A stretch of 64,000 nt of DNA from a virus. The notes beneath the pieces were generated by a model that saw only the letters and a list, made by a program, of their open reading frames with translations, was not told the origin of the DNA and ran no database searches. Both the position numbers and the translations under genes were made by a program. Location of the stretch: positions 1 to 64,000 of IMG/VR virus record IMGVR_UViG_3300046791_000454. One strand, written 5' to 3'. Each line of letters opens with the position of its first letter. Within the stretch, counting starts at the first letter, position 1. This document shows positions 49,207 to 56,828 of this stretch, one piece after another.

Positions 49207-49782
49207 CTACCCGCCTTCGATCATGGTGAGCGCACGTCCAAGGAGCCGGCGCACCTTGCGGGCCTGCTCGAACGGCATGGCGGACCACGCGTCGCCGGCC
49301 GCAATGAGCTCGCCGAGCGCGTGGAGCCGAGCATCGTCGACCTCCTCGCCGAGCGGGTCGGTCGCCGCCTTCAGGACCTCGTACTCCTCGCACAGCGTCC
49401 GCACGCCTGCGGGCGTGAGCGCCACGAACACGGCGTCGGCCTGCACGTCCCAAAAGGGCAGCGAGGCGTCGTCAGGCTGGCACAGCGCGCGCCCCAGCGC
49501 CTCGCGGCAGAAGGCATCGTGGAACGCCTCGATGCGGCGCTCCTCGTCGTCCGGGAAGGCCCGGGCGGCGCGCTTGCTGGCCTCGGTTCGGAAGTATTGC
49601 AGGTCCGCCGAGCTCGTGAGCCTGAGGCCGACCTTGACCGTCTTGCCGAGCTTCGGGCGGTTGCCCCAGGTGTCCGCGAACGCGGTGCCGGGGAGCTCCA
49701 CGACGCGAGGCGCCGCGCGCGTCTCGACCTTCTCCGTCGTGCCAGCGAGGGCCCGGAAGAGCTCGTTCTTGAAGGCGCCCAT
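49207..49782 (-). CDS. Tail assembly protein (chaperone region), unknown family
   Basis: 191 residues between the chaperone-like gene and the tape measure. MGAFKNELFRALAGTTEKVE, then LGKTVKVGLRLTSSADLQYF and a helical, acidic body (DDEERRIEAFHDAFCREALG). Position is that of tail assembly chaperones or their partners; sequence alone does not settle it. Confidence 0.6.
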   Translation of the reverse strand: MGAFKNELFRALAGTTEKVETRAAPRVVELPGTAFADTWGNRPKLGKTVKVGLRLTSSADLQYFRTEASKRAARAFPDDEERRIEAFHDAFCREALGRALCQPDDASLPFWDVQADAVFVALTPAGVRTLCEEYEVLKAATDPLGEEVDDARLHALGELIAAGDAWSAMPFEQARKVRRLLGRALTMIEGG

Positions 49783-49785
49783 GCG

Positions 49786-50388
49786 TCAGCTATCAAGCTT
49801 GGGACTTGGGTCGGAGCTGCTCGGCTTCTCGGCGGAGTCCGATCCAGTAGGCGACTTGCGCTCGAGTAAGCTCACAAGCAGGTTGGCCGAAAAAAGAAAC
49901 GAGCTCTCGAGCCTGGACCGCGGCCACAAGGCGAAAGGGAGGTCCTCGCCCTCGGCGGCGGACGCGATCTTGTAGATGTCGGCGATGTACTCCTCGGCGG
50001 AGCTCGACGACGGGCGCGGCGAGACCGACTCTTGGTGCCGCGCCTGCCACTCGGACAGGAGGAAGATGCGCTCACGGTCAAGGCCTGCCTGGATCTGCTC
50101 GGCGCTTTCGAAGTACGGATCCGGGTTCTTGGGATCGCTCTCCGAGTCCACGCACGCGTGGAGACAGACAGCAATGGCCTTGCCGAATTCGTAGAGCGGG
50201 TTGCCGTCCTTCGGGTCGGCTACCTTGTGAGAAATGGCAAAAGCCCGCGCCTCGTCCAGAACGATTGCATCGTCTGAACCGAGGAGCGGGCGCAAAGAGC
50301 ACGTCGCTTGGGTCTCGCCGTCCAGCAGCGGGAAAGTGACTTGCTTTAGCGCTCGGGTGCCTTTCGCGATCTGGGAGAACTTGGCCAC
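49786..50388 (-). CDS. Putative tail assembly chaperone
   Basis: 200 residues from GTG 50388, preceded by GGAGG. It starts MAKFSQIAKGTRALKQVTFP, with LDGETQATCSLRPLLGSDDA near 22-41 in the style of phage tail-tube-associated chaperones, then helical sequence to ALWPRSRLESS. After a T6 run at 49891-49896 the zero frame continues as a low-complexity Ser/Lys/Pro tail. The -1 frame instead encodes FFGQPACELTRAQVAYWIGL and RREAEQLRPKSQA, ending at 49793, which looks more protein-like. A programmed frameshift is possible. Confidence 0.65.
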   Translation of the reverse strand: MAKFSQIAKGTRALKQVTFPLLDGETQATCSLRPLLGSDDAIVLDEARAFAISHKVADPKDGNPLYEFGKAIAVCLHACVDSESDPKNPDPYFESAEQIQAGLDRERIFLLSEWQARHQESVSPRPSSSSAEEYIADIYKIASAAEGEDLPFALWPRSRLESSFLFSANLLVSLLERKSPTGSDSAEKPSSSDPSPKLDS

Positions 50389-50407
50389 TTGGCCTCCAGG
50401 TTGGACT

Positions 50408-50785
50408 TCATCCGACGAGCTTCGGCTCCTCGGTGTTGATGAGCGTGAGCGCCATGGTCGTCTCGCCGGATTTCGACGTCGACTTGACCGACGCCTTCGT
50501 GGCCTGCACGCCGCACGAGAAGAGCTTGGTGCCAAACAGGAAGGAGACCGTTGCGGTCTTGCGGTTCATCACGTCGGAGGTCATGCCTGCCGCGTCGGTA
50601 TCGTCGTTCGCGAACACGAAGTCGCCCGTGATCTGGACGGTCGCGACACCCTGCGCGATAGAGATGACCTTGCCGTCGCCGATCATCTGCGTCGCGTTGT
50701 TGTCGATGTCGACGTTGGAGTTCTGGGCGGCTTCGATGCGCTTCGAGTTGTAGTAGAACGACATGAAGGTCGTCGTGCTTGCCAT
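50408..50785 (-). CDS. Tail tube protein, Mu M-like
   Basis: 125 residues. MASTTTFMSFYYNSKRIEAA, then VISIAQGVATVQITGDFVFA and FLFGTKLFSCGVQATKASVK: small beta-barrel tube protein following the sheath gene, as in Mu and P2 (FII/M). It assembles the inner tube as stacked hexamers. Well-spaced AAAGG before the ATG. Confidence 0.75.
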   Translation of the reverse strand: MASTTTFMSFYYNSKRIEAAQNSNVDIDNNATQMIGDGKVISIAQGVATVQITGDFVFANDDTDAAGMTSDVMNRKTATVSFLFGTKLFSCGVQATKASVKSTSKSGETTMALTLINTEEPKLVG

Positions 50786-50848
50786 GACTGTGCCTTTCGG
50801 AGCCGAGGGCTTCCGTCGTTCTTGAGCGAATCCGTGTCAGCGAGCGCG

Positions 50849-52354
50849 TTACGCGTTCAGAGCGGAGACCTGCACGCCGATCTGGTGCTGGATGGGAGTA
50901 GCGATGACCGCGACTGCCGTGAGGATGTGCGGAGTCGGCCCGCTGTCGTCGAAGGCGGAGACGGGCGGATTGAGCGCCGTCTCCGTGAGGATAGTTTGGT
51001 CCTCGAGTTGCGACAGGATGACCGCCACGCGGTCATTCCAGGACTTGGGCGTGGCAACGCCTGCGGGGCGCGGCTTCTCGCCGGCTGCCGTGTCGGGGTT
51101 GTCTGCGACCTTCGGGTTCGCGATGACGAAGCTGGTCGTCCACTCGAGGTTCAGCACGTCGCGCACGTAGTCGGGCACGACAGCTTGCGACACGTCGAGC
51201 GTGCGGTAGTCCGGCGTGGAGCCGTTGAGGCTGTGCGTCGTGACAGCGCGCACGACCGAGACCGTGCCGTCGCTATTCGTCACGAGCGGCGTCACGCCTT
51301 CGCCGAGCGCCGTCTCCTGAGTCGTGCTGGAAGCCCAGTCGCTCGGCGCCGCCTGCGGTGCGATGCCAGCGAGGACCGTGCCGTCATAGCCGCTGTCAGG
51401 GTCCGTCTGTTCCTTGAACGTGCGGAGCGCCGCCATGTAGGCGCTGATTTCGCTCGAGTGACTCTCAGAGTTGAGGAGCCAGCACGCCTGGAAGCGCTCG
51501 TTGTTGAGCGTGGTCGTCGCGATGGTCGCGAGGGACGCGAGCGCGATGTTCGTCGACACGACGGCGTGTTCCATCCGGCCCTCGGTCGATGCCGCCTTGT
51601 TGTTGAGCTGCGTCTTCCAGGCCGCCAGCGACGTCGCGTCGTTCTGCGCGATCGCGATGCGGTGGTAACGCCCCGGGAAGAGCGTCGCGAGCATCGTGGT
51701 CATGGTCTCGGAGACCGTGCCGTTGTGGAACAGAACGCCGCCGCCCGTGACCGACGCGCCGCCCGCGAGCGTGACCGTGAGGCCTGTCGGCGCCGCGGTG
51801 AGGTCCTTGAAGACGATGTATTCGTTGCCGCGGATGCCGACCTGCTTGACCGTGAGCGTGACGACGCTCGTGAGGTCAGCGGCCGTCACCGGCGCAGTGG
51901 TGTCGGCGTTGATCGACGCGGCGAGCGCGACACCAACCTGGTCGGTCGTGTCGCCGGCGCCCACCGCGGCCGTGTAGAGCTTGCCACCGACGCGAACGCC
52001 GACAGTGCCGCCAACCGTCCAGGTGCCGCCGATTGTCACCGTGGCGACCGCGGCGACGCCGCCGCCGCTCGTGGGCGAAGCGATCTTGAGCTGGACTCCC
52101 GGGACCCTGAGGGCAGCGTAGCCCATGCGCGCGAGCTCGCTGCCCGCTCCGGCGTACGTGTTGAGCGTCGTCTGGTCCGAGACGCTGAGCACGTCCGTGT
52201 CCGCCGTCATGGTGCCCGCCGAGCTCTTGAGACCGCAGAGCAGGCAGATGAGCGGGATCGACCCGATGCTGATGGGGCCGGCGCCGAATACGGTTTGGCC
52301 GAAGAAGCCGGGGCGCTTCGTGCTTGCCGAGAAGCCGGCGATGATGATGGGCAT
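50849..52354 (-). CDS. Tail sheath protein, Mu L-like
   Basis: 501 residues from ATG 52354. N-terminus MPIIIAGFSASTKRPGFFGQ, then SIGSIPLICLLCGLKSSAGT and RMGYAALRVPGVQLKIASPT, followed by a variable beta-rich domain, FPGRYHRIAIAQNDATSLAA (a Rossmann-like core), and the C-terminal sheath core with DVLNLEWTTSFVIANPKVAD, KSWNDRVAVILSQLEDQTIL and PIQHQIGVQVSALNA. It forms the contractile sheath. Confidence 0.9.
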   Translation of the reverse strand: MPIIIAGFSASTKRPGFFGQTVFGAGPISIGSIPLICLLCGLKSSAGTMTADTDVLSVSDQTTLNTYAGAGSELARMGYAALRVPGVQLKIASPTSGGGVAAVATVTIGGTWTVGGTVGVRVGGKLYTAAVGAGDTTDQVGVALAASINADTTAPVTAADLTSVVTLTVKQVGIRGNEYIVFKDLTAAPTGLTVTLAGGASVTGGGVLFHNGTVSETMTTMLATLFPGRYHRIAIAQNDATSLAAWKTQLNNKAASTEGRMEHAVVSTNIALASLATIATTTLNNERFQACWLLNSESHSSEISAYMAALRTFKEQTDPDSGYDGTVLAGIAPQAAPSDWASSTTQETALGEGVTPLVTNSDGTVSVVRAVTTHSLNGSTPDYRTLDVSQAVVPDYVRDVLNLEWTTSFVIANPKVADNPDTAAGEKPRPAGVATPKSWNDRVAVILSQLEDQTILTETALNPPVSAFDDSGPTPHILTAVAVIATPIQHQIGVQVSALNA

Positions 52355-52355
52355 G

Positions 52356-52916
52356 TCAGGTCCCCTTGGCCGGCGCGACCCGCGCGCTCGACGGAGGTGC
52401 CGCGGCCTGCGCGACTGCTTTCGGTTCGGGCTTGGGTTCCGCCTTCGCCGGCGGAGGCGCGTGGAGCGAGCCGTTCTCGGCTTCGTGGGCGAGGAACGCG
52501 GGCTCCTCGCCGTAGGCGGCCTGCCACTTGGCAACGGCCTCTTTGCGGGCCGAGTCGAGGGCCTGCTCCAGCGGGAGCACTTCGAGCTTCTGCTCCCCGT
52601 AGCTCCCGCGACGAGCGGTGTGCGGATTGGCCGGAAAGAGGTGCCCGGCGCGAAGAGCCGCGCGGTGGTCGCGCGTATCGTCGATCTCGACCTGAGTGCC
52701 CGAGAACTCGAACCAGTTATCCTGGTCCGAGACCTCTTCGACGCCCTTGACCATCTGCGATGCGTTCACGCGCACGCAGAGCTTCGCGCCGACCCAGCGG
52801 CGGATGCGGCGGTCCGTATCCTCGCGAACGGCGCCGCATGGCATGCCGTTGTGGTCCAGGGCGAAGTAGGGATTGGCAAACACCACGAGTCGACGCGGCG
52901 GGCGAGGTGCGGGCAT
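52356..52916 (-). CDS. Hypothetical protein upstream of the sheath gene
   Basis: 186 residues. RRLVVFANPYFALDHNGMPC near the start, a middle with NWFEFSGTQVEIDDTRDHRA, a helical part and a Pro/Ala/Lys-rich disordered tail. Similar genes of unknown function precede the sheath in Mu-like phages (position of gp38). No motif. Confidence 0.55.
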   Translation of the reverse strand: MPAPRPPRRLVVFANPYFALDHNGMPCGAVREDTDRRIRRWVGAKLCVRVNASQMVKGVEEVSDQDNWFEFSGTQVEIDDTRDHRAALRAGHLFPANPHTARRGSYGEQKLEVLPLEQALDSARKEAVAKWQAAYGEEPAFLAHEAENGSLHAPPPAKAEPKPEPKAVAQAAAPPSSARVAPAKGT

Positions 52917-52936
52917 GTTGACCTGTGGGGTTGGAG

Positions 52937-54013
52937 CTACGGAGTAAACGACTCGATGACCGAGCCGTCGGAGCGCAGAAGCGAGGCCGTCAGAGAGGCG
53001 TCTGCGAGGTCGTCGGTGTCGCGAACGCGCTGCTCACGCACGACGTACGAGAACTCGACGGCCGGGTATGCGAGCGGCTTGCCGTTGTCGCGTTGAATCT
53101 TGAGGTAGCGCCAGGCCGCTTGCTTGAGCGCCCAGACCTTCATGGCGCCGAGCGCAGGAAGGAGCAGCGTGCCACGACCGGCGAAGGCGCCTGTGCCAAC
53201 GGTGATGGTGCCGGCAGTGCCGGTCTGCGCGTCGACTGCGACGCTCACGACGGCAGTGTAGCCGTTGGCCGAAGCGAACGTCTCCGCGCCCGTCAGGATG
53301 ACGAAGACCTCGCTCTGCGCGAAGCCGAGGACGTCGAGGCCCGAGAGCGTGATGGTCGAGCCGAGCGTGAAACTGCCAGCCGTGCCGCCGAGTGCGATGG
53401 TCACGCCGCGCGGAGGCGTGATGACGGCAGGGCCGATGCTGCCGTCGAGGCCAGCGCCGGCGTACGTGTGCTGCGACGTGAGCGTCGCCTTCGTGAGCAG
53501 GATGCTGCTCGGCAGCGCGGCGACGTTGAGCGCCTTCGAGTCTTGGTCCAGAGGATTCTGGTAGGCCGGGTGGCGCGTCTTCCAGATGGCGTCCGAGATG
53601 ACCTTGGAGAGGCCGGAGATGATGGGCTTGTAGGGCCCGGAGCGCGCTTGCGGCTGCTCGGGCGGGACCCAGAGAAACGTCCAGGCGTCCTCTGCGACGA
53701 GCCACTCGCCTGTGTAGTCGTAGGGGGCGACGTTGGGCTTGCGGTAGCCGTAGAGAGCGCCGCCCTTGGCGTCGTTGAAGAACCCGCCGCCCGCCTCTTC
53801 CGGGTTGTACGGGAAGACGAAGCGGATGGGGTCTTGGCCCGGAGCGCGCTTGCGCCACGCGTCGCCCATCTCGGCGTTCACGACTGCCTTGATGAAGGCG
53901 AGCATGACGTCGAGGCCCGGGTCGGAGACCGCGGAGAGCGACGCTACGTTGGGGTCAGGGCCGTCGGTCGGCGCCAGAACCGGCAGCTCGGTCGCGCCGT
54001 ACGTGTCGGCCAT
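52937..54013 (-). CDS. Structural protein, neck/tail region, unknown
   Basis: 358 residues. N-terminal helical part with LDVMLAFIKAVVNAEMGDAW (about 34-53) and IRFVFPYNPEEAGGGFFNDA; beta-rich middle with repeated hydrophobic strands (GVTIALGGTAGSFTLGSTIT; LSGLDVLGFAQSEVFVILTG); C-terminus FSYVVREQRVRDTDDLADAS. Position between the neck and sheath genes suggests a tail-terminator-like or head-tail joining role (inference). Confidence 0.6.
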   Translation of the reverse strand: MADTYGATELPVLAPTDGPDPNVASLSAVSDPGLDVMLAFIKAVVNAEMGDAWRKRAPGQDPIRFVFPYNPEEAGGGFFNDAKGGALYGYRKPNVAPYDYTGEWLVAEDAWTFLWVPPEQPQARSGPYKPIISGLSKVISDAIWKTRHPAYQNPLDQDSKALNVAALPSSILLTKATLTSQHTYAGAGLDGSIGPAVITPPRGVTIALGGTAGSFTLGSTITLSGLDVLGFAQSEVFVILTGAETFASANGYTAVVSVAVDAQTGTAGTITVGTGAFAGRGTLLLPALGAMKVWALKQAAWRYLKIQRDNGKPLAYPAVEFSYVVREQRVRDTDDLADASLTASLLRSDGSVIESFTP

Positions 54014-54016
54014 GGC

Positions 54017-54463
54017 TCAGCCCTTCAGGCGCGCTTGGATGTCTCCGACGACCTTGCCCTCAATCGTCGCCTTCGCGATCTCGGCTGCGTGCTCCGCCGC
54101 CGGCTGCATAAACGGCTGCGCCGAGGTCCCAGGGTGCTGAACACGCTGAGCGAAGCGGTGGCCGCCGTCGCGACCAATCCAGTGGAGCGCCCGCGCGTTC
54201 TTGACTTCGATCTCGTGCGGAGAGGTGGCCTCTTCCACGAAGCTCGCGTAGTCGGCCTTCGCGACCAGGGCGTCGCCCTCGTGGCCGATGCTGGCCGTGA
54301 GGTTGGCCGTCTGGTCCTTGTAGGTGTGGTTCGCCTTGGCGAAGGCCACGCCGGCGTCTAGGCCCGTCTGGATGGCGTCCGACACGCCCGTGTCGAGCAT
54401 GCCGTCGGCGTCCGCCATGGCGGCCTGGAGCTCGGATAGGTCCCAGTCGACGGAGAAGGACAT
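54017..54463 (-). CDS. Neck / tail-completion protein (HK97 gp10-like)
   Basis: 148 residues. MLDTGVSDAIQTGLDAGVAF, HTYKDQTANLTASIG, ADYASFVEEATSPHEIE and AQPFMQPAAEHAAEIAKATI follow the HK97 gp10 / Mu gp37-type order (TG.L..SI, YA.fvE.GT, fm.PA). Such proteins join the head-tail connector to the tail. ATG directly follows the upstream stop. Confidence 0.7.
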   Translation of the reverse strand: MSFSVDWDLSELQAAMADADGMLDTGVSDAIQTGLDAGVAFAKANHTYKDQTANLTASIGHEGDALVAKADYASFVEEATSPHEIEVKNARALHWIGRDGGHRFAQRVQHPGTSAQPFMQPAAEHAAEIAKATIEGKVVGDIQARLKG

Positions 54464-54925
54464 CTAGAAGTCGCCTCCGATGTACCTTCCGTCGGACGTG
54501 TCGAGGAAGGCCCGAGGACCGTTCGACACGACCACGCCGCCGACGTTGGCTGGCTTCGCGGTGGTATCAGGGAGCCGCTGCGTGGCTGCCTGCACGCGTA
54601 GCGCGAAGGTGTCCGCGCGCTTGCGCATCTCGGCGGCCTGCCCGCTGCGCACGAGCTCGGGGTGGCGCTCGAACGCGTAGGAGCGGAAAAACTCGAGAGC
54701 GAGGATTCGCACGAGGCGGTCCGTCGCTTCGATGACGCCGATGGCGTACTCGGGCAGGAGGTACGACGCCGTTTGCCCCTCGGCAGCGTCAATGTCGAGC
54801 AGCACCGCCGCCGAGGTCGCCGGGTCGAAGACGCCCGGACCCAGGTTGGTGTCGTCGTAGATTTCGCGAAGCACCGCGGGCGACAGGAAGGCCTCTACGT
54901 CGGCAGAGGAGATCCAAACGCTCAT
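54464..54925 (-). CDS. Head-tail connector, Mu gp36-like (DUF1320)
   Basis: 153 residues. WISSADVEAFLSPAVLREIY opens the protein, then LLDIDAAEGQTASYLLPEYA, RLVRILALEFFRSYAFERHP with MRKRADTFALRVQAAT: the helical fold of DUF1320/gp36 adaptor proteins. Occupies the expected position two genes after the capsid. Confidence 0.8.
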   Translation of the reverse strand: MSVWISSADVEAFLSPAVLREIYDDTNLGPGVFDPATSAAVLLDIDAAEGQTASYLLPEYAIGVIEATDRLVRILALEFFRSYAFERHPELVRSGQAAEMRKRADTFALRVQAATQRLPDTTAKPANVGGVVVSNGPRAFLDTSDGRYIGGDF

Positions 54926-54934
54926 GGTGAGACC

Positions 54935-55108
54935 TCAGAGCGGTGCGAGGACTCCGCTGGCCACGAGGCGCGCAGCCTCGTCTTCGGGTACTTCGATCGG
55001 GTCCCCAGTCGGCACGCTGAGTCCGCCGCCGATGATGACGGACCCGAACGTGACCTTGTAGGTTCCCAGCTTGGGGCTGGGGTCCTTCTTCGGCTCTTCC
55101 TTCGCCAT
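54935..55108 (-). CDS. Small head-region protein
   Basis: 57 residues from ATG 55108. Lys/Pro-rich N-terminus (MAKEEPKKDPSPKLGTYKVT), then VIIGGGLSVPTGDPIEVPED and ARLVASGVLAPL. Short proteins with a GD.IEV....A..L...G..  ending are common just after the capsid gene of Mu-like phages; role unknown. Confidence 0.65.
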   Translation of the reverse strand: MAKEEPKKDPSPKLGTYKVTFGSVIIGGGLSVPTGDPIEVPEDEAARLVASGVLAPL

Positions 55109-55116
55109 CGCCTGAC

Positions 55117-56337
55117 TCACTGGTAGGCGGCGGCGATCAGGCCACCGACGAACTTGGAGGTCATGACCTCCGCGTCCTGGTGAACGATGACGACCTTGTT
55201 GCCGCCCATGGGGCCGCGGTCCTGCACGAAATATTCGCGCACCATGAAGCCGCCGCTTGCCACGCCGTCCGTGACCGTTGCGCCGTCCCAGCGGAACGTG
55301 ATGCTCGTGGCCACGTCGTCCTGGTTCATCGGCGGCATCTGGTCGGGCTGGCGAACCAGCACGACGTCGCCGCCCCAGGTGTAGACGAGGGTGCCAGCCG
55401 CGTTGATGTGGCGGAACTTGGCCACGTAGATCGGCGGCAGCTGGAGCAGGGCGCTCACCTCCGCCGGCTTCGGGATGGGCGCCGTGCTGTCCTTGTAGGC
55501 GTAGTAGCCCTTGACCGCAGGGTTGCGGACGAAGGCATTGTACGTGGGGTAGGCCATGATGATGCCGGTCGCCGTGCCCCACGACGCTTCGAGGCGAGCG
55601 TGCAGGTCTGCGATCGGATCGCTCGTGGCGCCGCCGTTCCACTTCGCGCCCGAGAGCACCGAAGCGTAGACGCTCGCATCCCAGTTGCCCTGCGTGCGGG
55701 CCAGGCTTGCGACGCGAATCTCGCGCTCGATGTTGAGCGCGTTCATCACGCGCTTTGCCGCCGCCTGACGAATGCGGAGCGGCGCGTCTGCGGCCGCTTC
55801 GATCTCCGTACCGACGAAGGCACCGACGGCGCGCTCGACGGTCGTGAAGCCCGTGTTCGCGAGACGGGGGGCGATCTCGTCCACGCCGCTTGCCGCGCTT
55901 GCGCCGACAGGCAGCGCGCGCTGGAAGGCGTCGTTCTTGTCGAACGTGTAGAACTTGCCGGCCGGCTTGGGCTGCCGCAGCGGAGGCGAGAACATATCCG
56001 CCATCGGCATCTCGTTCCGGTACCCAGCCGCGTAGTTCGGAATGGGCGCCGACTGCTGGATGTCGGACACGCCGAGATCCATGGCGACGATTCCGGACTC
56101 TTCGGCGAACGATTGCGCCATGGCATGAGCCCGGTCCGGGTCAGCGCCCTTCATGGCGGCAATCATGGTCGCCTGGCTGTAGCTCAGGGCGTAGTCCGCG
56201 AGCGGCTGACGGAAGTCGTCGACCGGATCCCACTTCGCGACCTGATTGCCGGACAGGTCGTAGACGTGGCCCGTGTCGATGTCGAGCTTGAGATCGCGGT
56301 TCGAGTTCTCGTCGCGATAGGAGATGACGTTGCTCAT
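55117..56337 (-). CDS. Major capsid protein
   Basis: 406 residues from ATG 56337, with GAGGAACC just before it. The N-terminal about 95 residues are charged and helical. Then MDLGVSDIQQSAPIPNYAAG (86-105), and a capsid-like body: FTTVERAVGAFVGTEIEAAA, RQAAAKRVMNALNIEREIRV, ASWGTATGIIMAYPTYNAFV, and a C-terminal VREYFVQDRGPMGGNKVVIV. The motif near residue 86 recurs in the protease, suggesting a delta-domain that is cut off at maturation. Length and place (after the protease and decoration genes) fit the Mu T protein. Confidence 0.85.
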   Translation of the reverse strand: MSNVISYRDENSNRDLKLDIDTGHVYDLSGNQVAKWDPVDDFRQPLADYALSYSQATMIAAMKGADPDRAHAMAQSFAEESGIVAMDLGVSDIQQSAPIPNYAAGYRNEMPMADMFSPPLRQPKPAGKFYTFDKNDAFQRALPVGASAASGVDEIAPRLANTGFTTVERAVGAFVGTEIEAAADAPLRIRQAAAKRVMNALNIEREIRVASLARTQGNWDASVYASVLSGAKWNGGATSDPIADLHARLEASWGTATGIIMAYPTYNAFVRNPAVKGYYAYKDSTAPIPKPAEVSALLQLPPIYVAKFRHINAAGTLVYTWGGDVVLVRQPDQMPPMNQDDVATSITFRWDGATVTDGVASGGFMVREYFVQDRGPMGGNKVVIVHQDAEVMTSKFVGGLIAAAYQ

Positions 56338-56344
56338 TGGTTCC

Positions 56345-56794
56345 TCAGGCGTTCTTCGCGATGGCGACGAGAACGAGAACAGGCTCGCTGTCCGCGCTGG
56401 TGGTGTTGAGGGCGTAGCCAATCTGCGCGAGCGCAGCGGTTTGGGCCTTGGCGAAGCCGACCTTGAGAGAGGTCGAACTGGCCATGACGGCCACGCCAGC
56501 AGTGATGGCGCCGTCCGCGAGCATCGGAGCGATGCCTGCCGTGCGCACGCGGCACGTCTGGCCGGCCTTTGCCGTCTCCATCGTGACGCCGACGACGAGC
56601 TGCCCGTCACCCGTCACCGGGATGATCCCGGGGGTGTCGACGGTGCCCCACGTGGCGTTGTCCGCGCCGCCGAGCACGTTGGTCGTGTCGATCTTGACTG
56701 CGACGTTCGCCGCGATGTCCGTCGACGCGGAGTAGTTCTTGAACGTGAAATCCGAATACGAGGGCGCACCGGCCCCCTGGAAGTTGATGGCCAT
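56345..56794 (-). CDS. Head decoration / capsid-stabilising protein (DUF2190-like)
   Basis: 149 residues. Beta-rich with DIAANVAVKIDTTN and IPVTGDGQLVVGVTMETAKA, CRVRTAGIAPMLADGAITAG, VGFAKAQTAALAQIGYALN: the DUF2190/decoration-like pattern (G.a...v..G.....a....I..G..v). Lies between protease and capsid genes, as usual. Confidence 0.75.
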   Translation of the reverse strand: MAINFQGAGAPSYSDFTFKNYSASTDIAANVAVKIDTTNVLGGADNATWGTVDTPGIIPVTGDGQLVVGVTMETAKAGQTCRVRTAGIAPMLADGAITAGVAVMASSTSLKVGFAKAQTAALAQIGYALNTTSADSEPVLVLVAIAKNA

Positions 56795-56828
56795 GCTGCC
56801 CTCTTCGTGTGTTGGAGTGGTTGTGTGC

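Noticed and set aside
50234-52750. 838-codon plus-strand open frame opposite the sheath gene
   Set aside because: Arg/Val/Asp-rich, GC-driven antisense shadow of the sheath, chaperone and tube genes; no coupling, no domain.
52925-54361. 478-codon plus-strand open frame opposite neck genes
   Set aside because: Composition typical of antisense frames in GC-rich DNA (Arg/Val/Leu-rich); overlaps two recognisable structural genes.
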